A stretch of DNA of 64,000 bases from Adhaeribacter aerolatus. Its GTDB lineage: Bacteria > Bacteroidota > Bacteroidia > Cytophagales > Hymenobacteraceae. A model generated the notes under the pieces. The model saw only the letters and a program-made list of their open reading frames with translations. It had not been told where the DNA came from and searched no databases. Shown in pieces: positions 49,360 through 56,896 of the stretch (its first letter is position 1; every line of letters begins with the position of its first letter). The stretch spans positions 1-64,000 of the forward strand of contig NZ_BJYS01000017.1 of the NCBI RefSeq assembly GCF_007991635.1, read 5' to 3'. A program made the translations under genes and the position numbers.

Positions 49360-50166
49360 TCAGATACCAATCAGGCGTTTGGCGTTGCCCGAGCGCAGCA
49401 GCTCTTTGGTCTGGGCATCGGCTTCTGTGTCGTACAAAGATTCTATGCGCAATTGCCCGGTTACATAATCCAGAATAGGCGAATGCGTACCAAAAGCAAA
49501 TTTTTCTTTACCAAAGTTTTTCAGTTCCACGCCCATATCGTTTATCGAGCGGCCGGAGGTGTCAATCAATAAATTTGTTTTTTTCACCAGCGCCATCTCC
49601 TCGTCGGCTAGTTTGGTGGCATTGGCCAGGTTCAGGATAATAAATTTGGCATCGGGCACGGCTTTAATAATGGGCAAAATATTTTTCAGGTTCCACTCCG
49701 GTTTGGGTGTACCTACCACGTAATCAATGTCCATCCAGGAGCGCTGGCGGCTGTCTATCATGCGCAAGTTAAAAGCCACCGGAATACCTTTGTCGCGGGC
49801 TCTTTTTACCAGTTCAATACATGCCGGGTCGGTAATGTCGTAGTCGTGGTATTTGGGGTACAGGCGCAGGCCCTTCATGCCCATTTTATTAATACAGGTA
49901 TCAAAATCCTCGCGCCAGCCGGCGTAAATGGGGTTAATCACGGCAAATGGCACAAAGGCATCACGGAACCGTTTATTACTTTTCAGTTCTTCGTAGAGTT
50001 CTTCGTTGGCTGATTGGGTATTTTTATAAAATATGCCGTTCAGGTTGCTGATTACCGAAATAGCTACCCCAAACTGATTCATTCTTTTCAGCAGTTTTTC
50101 GCAGGTATTGTATTGCAATTGCTGAAAGGGCCAGTGACCCACGTAGGCATTTATATCAATTAACAT
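49360..50166 (-). CDS. Amidohydrolase-2 homologue lacking the metal ligands
   Basis: 268 residues, TIM-barrel PF04909-like. Compared with its three neighbours, each metal position is replaced: IDINAYVG where they have HxH, VAFNLRM for the strand-5 His, ILNLANA for the strand-6 His, and FGTHSPILD for GSD. It is therefore probably not a metal hydrolase; it may be structural, regulatory or of changed chemistry. No signal peptide, though its partner is Tat-exported, so it stays inside unless carried along. Its ATG overlaps the end of the partner gene by 11 bp, which implies translational coupling. Confidence 0.82.
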   Translation of the reverse strand: MLIDINAYVGHWPFQQLQYNTCEKLLKRMNQFGVAISVISNLNGIFYKNTQSANEELYEELKSNKRFRDAFVPFAVINPIYAGWREDFDTCINKMGMKGLRLYPKYHDYDITDPACIELVKRARDKGIPVAFNLRMIDSRQRSWMDIDYVVGTPKPEWNLKNILPIIKAVPDAKFIILNLANATKLADEEMALVKKTNLLIDTSGRSINDMGVELKNFGKEKFAFGTHSPILDYVTGQLRIESLYDTEADAQTKELLRSGNAKRLIGI

Positions 50167-51139
50167 GTCTTCCGGCCTTTTTTAAAAGGTTATTATAATT
50201 ATGAAAGAATATTTTCTGCTTTTGGACATCGGTCAGGTTAGCGGCTAATATTTTGCCTACCGACTGGTAATAGCAATTATCGGAACCGAACAAAAGCCGG
50301 TCTTCGCCTAACTGGCGCACGGCAAAATCAATCAGGTTTTCTTCGTTATTGGTGCCCGAGGTATCTACATACACGTTGGGCGAATTTTTCAGGGCTTTGC
50401 ACATATATTCCCAATCGCCCCCGCCGCCAATGTGCGCGTACTGGAAAACACCTTCGGGGTACCGTTTGGCCACCGCTACAAAATCTTCGGGTACCGAAAC
50501 CCCAGCCGGTTTGTAGCCATTATATTTCATGCGGTAACCGCCTACCCCTAGCTGGCATTCGGCGTGGCTATGAATAACCATTTTCTGGTCGATGAACTTT
50601 TCGAGAATGGGTGCATACGAAGGGTCGCTGATTTTAACCTGGTAGTATAATTTGGCGCCATTCATGCCGGCATCGGTGCAGCGCTTTATTTCTTCCAGGG
50701 CTTCTTTGGGGTTAAAGGGGTTTACCGTCATGTTGCCGGTAAAGCGGTCGGGGTGCAGCTTCATCACATACAGTACCACATCGTTGTGGTCTTTGTATGC
50801 CTCGGTGGTACCTACCGGTACGCCGCTAACCAGTCTGGTAACCGGTTTCGAGAGTACTAACTTTTCTACTCCCAGCCGGTCCATGTAATCTACCAGTTTA
50901 TCCGCCAGTTTTCTTTGTACAGCTAAATCGCTGCTTCCCAAATCCACGTGCACGTGGGCATCTATCTTCCGGAACTTCTTTACTTCCTGCATTAAATTAA
51001 AGGAAGCCGCCGGCTTAACTGCAGATGGAGCATTAGCCGCCGTTGCCGGTAAACCCCAGCTGTTGGTCGCTACCAGTACGCCGGCTGCCGAAAGGGCAGT
51101 ATCTGTAAAAAATTTCCGGCGGTTCATTTTATGCTTCAT
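50156..51139 (-). CDS. Tat-exported amidohydrolase (PF04909), copy B
   Basis: 327 residues; the ATG at 51127 (MNRRKFF) is an alternative start that matches its paralogue. Twin-arginine signal NRRKFFTDTALSAAG, then a metal-dependent TIM barrel: IDAHVHVDL (H62, H64), VIHSHA, QYAHIGGGG and FGSDNC. The PF04909 group contains decarboxylases, lactonases and hydrolases of cyclic or aromatic acids. Closely related to the next upstream gene (51180-52121), sharing GSDNCYYQSVGK and following residues, so they arose by tandem duplication. 40-bp gap upstream, 11-bp overlap downstream. Confidence 0.9.
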   Translation of the reverse strand: MKHKMNRRKFFTDTALSAAGVLVATNSWGLPATAANAPSAVKPAASFNLMQEVKKFRKIDAHVHVDLGSSDLAVQRKLADKLVDYMDRLGVEKLVLSKPVTRLVSGVPVGTTEAYKDHNDVVLYVMKLHPDRFTGNMTVNPFNPKEALEEIKRCTDAGMNGAKLYYQVKISDPSYAPILEKFIDQKMVIHSHAECQLGVGGYRMKYNGYKPAGVSVPEDFVAVAKRYPEGVFQYAHIGGGGDWEYMCKALKNSPNVYVDTSGTNNEENLIDFAVRQLGEDRLLFGSDNCYYQSVGKILAANLTDVQKQKIFFHNYNNLLKKAGRHVN

Positions 51140-51179
51140 AAAGGCTTACATCAAATATTGGTTGGGGAGCTTTGTTCTT

Positions 51180-52121
51180 TCAAGCAATATTTTTCCCGGA
51201 TTTTTTAAGAACCCGGTTATAGTTATCGAAGAATATTTTCTTTTTCTGAGTTTCGGTTAAATTGGCAGCCAATACTTTGCCCACCGATTGGTAATAGCAG
51301 TTATCGGAGCCAAAAAACACCCGGTCTTCGCCTAATTCTTTCACGGCGTAATCGAGCATGTACTCGTCGTTGCTGCTGCCCGAAGTATCGACGTACACGT
51401 TGGGCGAGTGTTTGAGCATTTTGCAGGTGTACTCCCAATCGCAGCCAGCGCCAATGTGGGCAAACTGAAACATGGCTTCGGGGTAGCGCCTGGCTATGTC
51501 CACAAAATCTTCCGGTATGGAGGTGTTGGGCCGCATCTTGGTGTCGTACTTCATGCGGTAGCCGCCCAGGCCCAATTGTAACATGGCATGCATGTGGATT
51601 ATCATTTTCAGGTCGGCCATTTTCTCGACAATCGGGAAAAATAGCGGATTGTTTATTTTAACCTGGGTATAAACTTTTAAGCCTACCATGCCCAAATCCA
51701 CGCAGCGTTTTATTTCTACCAGCGACTCCTGCTGGTGCTCCACGTTTACCGTAAATTGCCCTATAAAGCGGTCGGGGTACTGTTTTATGGCCTTCAGGAC
51801 AATATTATTCGATTCGATAAAATCCTGGGGTGTACCCGGGCCGCTGGTAATGGGCCGCGAAATAAACAGCTTTTCGATGCCCAGACGGTCGGCAAATTTT
51901 ATATTCTCTTCCGGTCCTCCGTGGTATAAATTTACGTGCACGTGCGCGTCTAATTTCCGGTATTTCAGCACATCCTTCATCAGGTTGTAGCTCGCGGCAG
52001 TACCAGTGGCCTCGGTAGTTGCGGCGGCATTGCCCCGGAGCGTTTTAGCCGCCAGGGTGTTGCCCAGCATTGCACCTGCTGCCGAAAGGGCCGTACTGGA
52101 AAAAAATTTCCTCCGGTTCAT
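51180..52121 (-). CDS. Tat-exported amidohydrolase (PF04909), copy A
   Basis: 313 residues. Begins MNRRKFFSSTALSAAGAM, a twin-arginine signal. The metal site is LDAHVHVNL (H60, H62), IIHMHAM, FAHIGAG and FGSDNC. Paralogue of 50156-51139, with near-identical C-terminal third (VGKVLAANLTETQKKKIFF) and a more diverged N-terminal half, so the pair may act on different but related substrates. Likely first gene of a unit that runs through the metal-less homologue to the DegT-type gene. A 110-bp repeat lies upstream. Confidence 0.9.
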   Translation of the reverse strand: MNRRKFFSSTALSAAGAMLGNTLAAKTLRGNAAATTEATGTAASYNLMKDVLKYRKLDAHVHVNLYHGGPEENIKFADRLGIEKLFISRPITSGPGTPQDFIESNNIVLKAIKQYPDRFIGQFTVNVEHQQESLVEIKRCVDLGMVGLKVYTQVKINNPLFFPIVEKMADLKMIIHMHAMLQLGLGGYRMKYDTKMRPNTSIPEDFVDIARRYPEAMFQFAHIGAGCDWEYTCKMLKHSPNVYVDTSGSSNDEYMLDYAVKELGEDRVFFGSDNCYYQSVGKVLAANLTETQKKKIFFDNYNRVLKKSGKNIA

Positions 52122-52210
52122 TTTTACTTACTTAAATATTTAATCACTTATTTATGCCGCGGCAATATTTAAATGTTCGTTGTTATAAATATTTAATACT
52201 TGCTAGTGAA

Positions 52211-52322
52211 ACTGTTTAGAATATTTATTCCGAACAGCTTCGGACACCATTGGTGGTGTTATCACCGCTAATTCTAAAGCTTCTGTCAGCCTATAGGCTG
52301 GTGAAAACACCCTGCCAGGCAG
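52211..52322. repeat. 110-bp intergenic repeat, copy A
   Basis: Similar over its full length to 53158-53270, in the same orientation. Shared features: an opening palindrome (CTGTTTAGAAT/ATTCCGAACAG here), CACCATTG, TTATCACCGC, TAAAGCTTC and a GCTGGTGAAAACACC block near the end. It stands between DUF1080 and the first amidohydrolase gene. Confidence 0.75.
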
Positions 52323-52362
52323 CCGTTTCAGCCATTATAAATAATGTTAAACCGCTTAAATA

Positions 52363-53085
52363 TCATAATTCCCGAATCCGGATATTTTTAAAATAAGCTT
52401 TGTTACCGTGATCCTGCAGGGCGATGGGGCCGCTTTTAGCCGAGCCGTAATCGGGATAATCTTTCCACTTGCCTTCGGTTTTTTGCTTCGTCCACTCGGG
52501 TGTCCAGGCTTCGAAGCTCAAAATTTTGGCACCGTTTAACCAGTGCTCTACTTTACCTTTGTTAAATATTATTTTACTCGTGTTCCATTCGCCCACCGGT
52601 TTTAATCTCTTTTTATCATTGGCCAGATTCATGGCGTAGTCGGCACCGGTTTTTTGCCAGTCTTCGAGTTTAGCCGGGAAATTCACATCGTCAATCAGTT
52701 GGTACTCGGGACCGGTTTCGGAAGGCTTTTTGTATTTCGGGTTTTCGACTACATGGTAAAACACGCCGCTGTTACTACCCTGGTCTATTTTCCACTCCCA
52801 GGTTAATTCAAAATTTTCGAATGGCTGATCGGTTACTAAATCGCCGCCGCTGATGCCCTTTTTAGCGCCTAAACAAACCAGCGCGCCATCTTCAACCACC
52901 CAGTTTTTAACTTCACCGGTTTTGTTGTAGCCGTGCCAGCCATTCAGGGTTTTGCCGTCGAAGAGGCTAATCCAGCCTTTCTTTTTGTTGGGGCGGGGAT
53001 TATTATTGGGTTGACCAATGGCATATGTAAAAACAAAAAAAGTAATGATAGCTAGCAGATTGGCAAGATTCAAAGTTCGCTTCAT
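52363..53085 (-). CDS. DUF1080 protein (3-keto-disaccharide hydrolase type)
   Basis: 240 residues. Signal peptide (hydrophobic LLAIITFFVFTYAIG), then a concanavalin-like beta-sandwich: WISLFDGKTLNGWHGY, FENFELTWEWKI, NSGVFYHVV, EYQLIDD, WNTSKIIFNKGKVEHWLNG and GPIALQDHGNKAYFKNIRIREL, the hallmark of DUF1080. Some members cleave 3-keto-glycosides produced by sugar dehydrogenases. That fits the dehydrogenase further upstream in the same locus. It is bracketed by two direct copies of the 110-bp repeat. Confidence 0.9.
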   Translation of the reverse strand: MKRTLNLANLLAIITFFVFTYAIGQPNNNPRPNKKKGWISLFDGKTLNGWHGYNKTGEVKNWVVEDGALVCLGAKKGISGGDLVTDQPFENFELTWEWKIDQGSNSGVFYHVVENPKYKKPSETGPEYQLIDDVNFPAKLEDWQKTGADYAMNLANDKKRLKPVGEWNTSKIIFNKGKVEHWLNGAKILSFEAWTPEWTKQKTEGKWKDYPDYGSAKSGPIALQDHGNKAYFKNIRIREL

Positions 53086-53157
53086 GATAAATAATGTACT
53101 TTAGGTAATTAGTAGCCGGGAATATTTCAGAAACTGGTTTAATAGGTTTATATGGAA

Positions 53158-53270
53158 GCTGTTCAGAATTTCTTTTTGAACAGCTTCCGGCACCATTGTT
53201 GATTTTATCACCGCAGATTATAAAGCTTCAGCCAAACCACTTGCTGGTGAAAACACCATAACCGTCAGAC
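53158..53270. repeat. 110-bp intergenic repeat, copy B
   Basis: Direct copy of the repeat at 52211-52322. Its opening hairpin is clear: GCTGTTCA and TGAACAGC around about 11 bases. It lies between the sulfatase and DUF1080 genes. Confidence 0.75.
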
Positions 53271-53333
53271 AGAAGGAAAACTTAACCCTCCCCAGGAGGA
53301 CTTTGCATTGTTTTTGGGTAAATTCTACTAAAA

Positions 53334-54797
53334 TTAATTTTTAGCTACCCGACCCACCGGCCGGACGTTGGCACCGGTGCGGTTTTGTAAATCGTCGCCC
53401 AAATCGGTGCGGGCCGCTTCGGCTAATTTTTCCAGGTCGGCTACTATTTCGGGGAACTGGCCCCGTACATCGTAACGCTCACCCGGATCCCGTTCTAAAT
53501 TATAGAGTGCCGCCGGCATTTCGCGCTTCTCGGTGGTTTCACCGGGCTGCCCGTTCTGGCCGGGCAGAAAACCCTCGTAAGACCGGCTTGGATGGGCAAA
53601 CACTAATTTCCAGTTTCCCTGGCGCACGGCTTCCAGGCTGTTTTTCCGGTAATAATATAAAAATTGCTGACGTGGGTTCTGACTGTCATCGCCTTTCAGC
53701 AGACCGGTAAATTCCAGGCCGTCTGTTTTCCGGCGCGGTTGCCGGGCGCCGCATAGTTTTGCCACGGTAGGCAGAATATCCAAAGTTGAAAGTAATTTAT
53801 TGCTGACACGCCCGGCCGGCACTACCCCTGGCCACCGTACTATTAGCGGCACCCGCTGTCCGCCTTCAAAAGAAGTCCCTTTGCCCTCGCGGAATCCGCC
53901 CGACGAACCGGCGTGTTCGCCGTAGTTCAGCCAGGGACCGTTATCGCTGGTAAACAGAACCAGGGTATTTTTATCTAAACCCTGCTTTTTCAGTTCGGTT
54001 AATATTTCCCCCACCGACCAATCCAGTTCCATCATCACATCGCCGTATAAACCCCGTTTACTTTTGCCTTTGAACCGGGCTGAAACCGCTAAGGGTACAT
54101 GGGGCAAGGGGTGCGGCACGTACATAAAAAAAGGTTTCTTTTTATTTTTCCGGATGAAATTTACAGCGTGCTCGGTTATAGCACTGGTAAGCCCGCCGGC
54201 ATCTGCTAAGGTATTTACCGGCTTCGTAGGCTGGTTGCCTTCTATAAGTTTCAACGACGGATATTTGGCGTTGGCCTGATTGGGGTGCAATGGCCACATA
54301 TCGTGCGAATAAGGTACCCCAAAATATTCATCAAAACCTTGTTGTAAGGGCAGAAAAGTCGGATGGTCGCCTAAGTGCCACTTGCCGAATATTCCGGTAG
54401 CGTAGCCTTTTCCCTTTAATAAGTCGGCAAGTGTTTCTTCACTGGGGTTAAGGCCGATTTGCGAATTTGGTCCCAATGCACCGCTTAGCCCAATGCGATT
54501 AGGATAACACCCGGTTAATAAAGCGGCCCGGGAGGCGCTGCATACGGCCTGCGCCGCCAGGAAATTTGTAAACCGGGTCCCCTCGGCGGCCATTCGGTCG
54601 ATGTGGGGTGTTTCGTAACCCAAGGCGCCCGTTACCGATAAATCGCCGTAGCCCATATCATCCAGAAAGAAAAGAATAACATTTGGCGGTTGGGGAGCGG
54701 CTTTTTGGGCTACGGTGCCGGTAAATAAAAATAAGCTTAAAAAAAGCCCGAAGAACGTGTAAGTAAAGAGACGGTAAGAATTAAAAAATTTATTCAT
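53334..54797 (-). CDS. Secreted type I sulfatase
   Basis: 487 residues with a signal peptide (TFFGLFLSLFLFTGTVAQ). Sulfatase signature C86-S-A-S-R-AALLTG: the CxAxR form needs an anSME-type enzyme to convert C86 to formylglycine. Metal ligands D46 and D47 in FFLDDMGYGD, GKWHLG and FTSDNGPW with D-N are present. It removes sulfate esters from a carbohydrate or other compound in the periplasm. No anSME gene is in the window. Part of the large minus-strand locus; it has gaps of about 180-250 bp on both sides. Confidence 0.93.
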   Translation of the reverse strand: MNKFFNSYRLFTYTFFGLFLSLFLFTGTVAQKAAPQPPNVILFFLDDMGYGDLSVTGALGYETPHIDRMAAEGTRFTNFLAAQAVCSASRAALLTGCYPNRIGLSGALGPNSQIGLNPSEETLADLLKGKGYATGIFGKWHLGDHPTFLPLQQGFDEYFGVPYSHDMWPLHPNQANAKYPSLKLIEGNQPTKPVNTLADAGGLTSAITEHAVNFIRKNKKKPFFMYVPHPLPHVPLAVSARFKGKSKRGLYGDVMMELDWSVGEILTELKKQGLDKNTLVLFTSDNGPWLNYGEHAGSSGGFREGKGTSFEGGQRVPLIVRWPGVVPAGRVSNKLLSTLDILPTVAKLCGARQPRRKTDGLEFTGLLKGDDSQNPRQQFLYYYRKNSLEAVRQGNWKLVFAHPSRSYEGFLPGQNGQPGETTEKREMPAALYNLERDPGERYDVRGQFPEIVADLEKLAEAARTDLGDDLQNRTGANVRPVGRVAKN

Positions 54798-54978
54798 AAG
54801 GTATGCTGGTATAAGCTAAGCTGAAGACGGAAACCAATAATATATTTTGGGCATAATTTACCAGCATTTTTCTACCCGCAAAATATTACCTGAACGATTT
54901 ACTTAAAACAGCCTATGTTACCAGTACCTACCCGACTCCTCTGCTGCCTTTAACCTGCTAGTTAGTTACCGTGCCGTC

Positions 54979-56247
54979 CTATTTGGCTACTACCCCAATC
55001 ATATCGATGGTAATGCCCAGATTGGTCGCTCCTACCCCTCTAACCATAGCTTTGGAGGCCGCTGGAGGCCGTAGCGGATTATAGTATTTCGGGCGCAGCG
55101 CATTTAACTGGGTGCTGGTTTCGTTATCCGAAACGTAATAGGTTGCTTTGGCGAGGTGCTGAAAACTGCTGCCTGCTTTTTCCAGAATAGCACCCAGATT
55201 TGTAAATATTTCGGTTACCTGGGCCGGCGCCGATGCCGGAGTTTTGCCGTAAAGACCCGAGACATACACTTTTTTACCGTGATTGATGCGGGTAACTTTG
55301 CTGTAAACCGGTGAAGCTGTCATGAACGGCGGGGTAATAAATTCCAGTTGCGGAGCACCGGACGCAGCCGTAACTGGAGCGGCAGAAATTAATTCAATTT
55401 CTACTACCGGATCCTGGCTCAGCCATTCTACATACACAACCGGCGGCACCGTAAAACCGGCAAAAAAACTGGCAATCTCTTTTTCTACCACTTTCACATC
55501 GGTCATGGGGCGGATAAAAGATTTAAGCTGGATTACCTGGTCCTTTTTTAAACCCAGATGCATCAGGGTTGCTTCCAGTTGTTTCAAGGTACCGCGGGTT
55601 GCTTCTGGTAAGGCGCCTTTATCGGCCTGGCCCGCCACGTACACCACCTCTCCTGCGGGTAAAACCGCCACATGAGCCGCCGGCGAGTTGTTTTGTAAAG
55701 CTGCGGACCTAAAATATTGAACCCTCTGGTTAGCGGCGGTAGTAGTGGCAATGGCATCCATCGCTATCAGCAAATCGGTGTGGGCTAAATCGCCTACCAC
55801 ATAACTAACGGCCGGCTTGGCCCGGCCTTTCAATTGCTTTCCGAGCTGCGCCTGCACTTGCGGCATCAGGTCGGCCTGTTTTAAGTAAATATTTAATTTA
55901 ACCAGCCCGTTTAAGTTAGCATCAGCCGCTTTTAAGGCCAGTGTAATATTGTTCAGCACCTGGTTTACTTGTTTAAGAATATTGCCTTTACCAATCAGTT
56001 CGCCTTTTTTATCCAGTGGCAAAAGCTGGGTGGTATGCGCCAGGGGCACTTCATCCACTACTACAGCCTGCGAACTTCCGGTAGCAGCATCGGCATTTAT
56101 TTGCTGAATAATCGGATTACTTTGGGCAGCGGCAAACATGCGCGGGCTTTCTACAGCAGCTCTAGTTTGGATGTAAGCGCTTGTGCCGGCTGGTGCCCCA
56201 ATGCCAAACAAACTAATCAGCGATGAAAACAAAAACCGGTTTCTCAT
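54979..56247 (-). CDS. Secreted protein of three fused RidA-like domains
   Basis: 422 residues from the ATG at 56247 (MRNRFLFSSLISLFG, signal peptide to about residue 25). Three YjgF/RidA-type domains follow in one chain: about 55-167, 176-290 and 300-422. Each has the beta-alpha pattern and an end block like LLIAMDAIA, VVEIELIS or GITIDMIGV. The catalytic arginine of RidA is absent in all three (PAVSY, PPVVY and PAASK where RidA has PxRS). RidA is a homotrimer, so this may be a single-chain pseudo-trimer in the periplasm that binds rather than deaminates. Neighbours: HiPIP upstream, sulfatase downstream. Confidence 0.82.
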   Translation of the reverse strand: MRNRFLFSSLISLFGIGAPAGTSAYIQTRAAVESPRMFAAAQSNPIIQQINADAATGSSQAVVVDEVPLAHTTQLLPLDKKGELIGKGNILKQVNQVLNNITLALKAADANLNGLVKLNIYLKQADLMPQVQAQLGKQLKGRAKPAVSYVVGDLAHTDLLIAMDAIATTTAANQRVQYFRSAALQNNSPAAHVAVLPAGEVVYVAGQADKGALPEATRGTLKQLEATLMHLGLKKDQVIQLKSFIRPMTDVKVVEKEIASFFAGFTVPPVVYVEWLSQDPVVEIELISAAPVTAASGAPQLEFITPPFMTASPVYSKVTRINHGKKVYVSGLYGKTPASAPAQVTEIFTNLGAILEKAGSSFQHLAKATYYVSDNETSTQLNALRPKYYNPLRPPAASKAMVRGVGATNLGITIDMIGVVAK

Positions 56248-56438
56248 TTTCTTATCAATAAGCAAATTTTACTCATCAAGCGCTTAATAGGCTATTTACT
56301 TAAAAAAGCATAACTAAACTTTGCAAGGCTTCCACAGAATTCTGCTCTAGCTAAGTTCTTTATGCCAATGCAGTTGCCTTTCCTGAACGTCCGTTTTAAC
56401 CACCCTTATTATTTAATAAAGGTCATCTGTTTAAATTA

Positions 56439-56885
56439 TTATTCGATGGGCGCCCAATAGGTGCAATAACCCGTTTCGCGTACGGGGCCTTTAAACAGCA
56501 AACAACCGCCACAAGCCTTGCCGGCGCCTGGCGGCAAAAAAAGCTTGCAATTACCGCAACGGTTATCTGGTATCGGCGATACACCTACATAAGCAAATTT
56601 CTTGCGCTTTTCAATTTCGCCCGGCACTACGCCGGTTAAATCGTCGCAGGGATTCTGGCCAGTTATAGGCGTTTGCTGGGCCGCGCCTTTGGGCGTATTT
56701 TGCGCCGGTTGGGGTGAATTTTGGGCCGCCGCCTTTTGCCCGTTTTGGGCAGTCTCATTCATTTCGCCCGGGATAGCTGTTGCGGCCAGCTTGCAGGAGG
56801 CCATTAGCCAGCCGCCGCCTACCAGCGTTGCGGTACCCAATATATTTTTGTATAAAAACTTCCGCCGCGAATATTTCTTATCCAT
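56439..56885 (-). CDS. Tat-exported high-potential iron-sulfur protein (HiPIP)
   Basis: 148 residues. Twin-arginine signal YSRRKFLYKNILGTATLVGG; LMASC (C31) could be a lipobox, making it membrane-anchored. A Gln/Ala/Pro-rich linker (45-75) leads to the cluster domain: RCGNCKLF (C110, C113), CGGCLLFKG (C128; C125 extra) and ETGYCTYWAP (C141), the four ligands of a [4Fe-4S] HiPIP with the usual aromatic residues. HiPIPs carry single electrons at high potential in the periplasm. Its start is 11 bp after the stop of the cysteine-free dehydrogenase, suggesting it is that enzyme's electron acceptor. Confidence 0.87.
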   Translation of the reverse strand: MDKKYSRRKFLYKNILGTATLVGGGWLMASCKLAATAIPGEMNETAQNGQKAAAQNSPQPAQNTPKGAAQQTPITGQNPCDDLTGVVPGEIEKRKKFAYVGVSPIPDNRCGNCKLFLPPGAGKACGGCLLFKGPVRETGYCTYWAPIE

Positions 56886-56896
56886 GCTGCACTTAA

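Noticed and set aside
53281-53310. Sequence resembling the left end of the 300-bp repeat (CCCCAGGAGGACTTTGCATTG region)
   Set aside because: Similarity covers only about 20 bases and no right end follows; not counted as a third copy.
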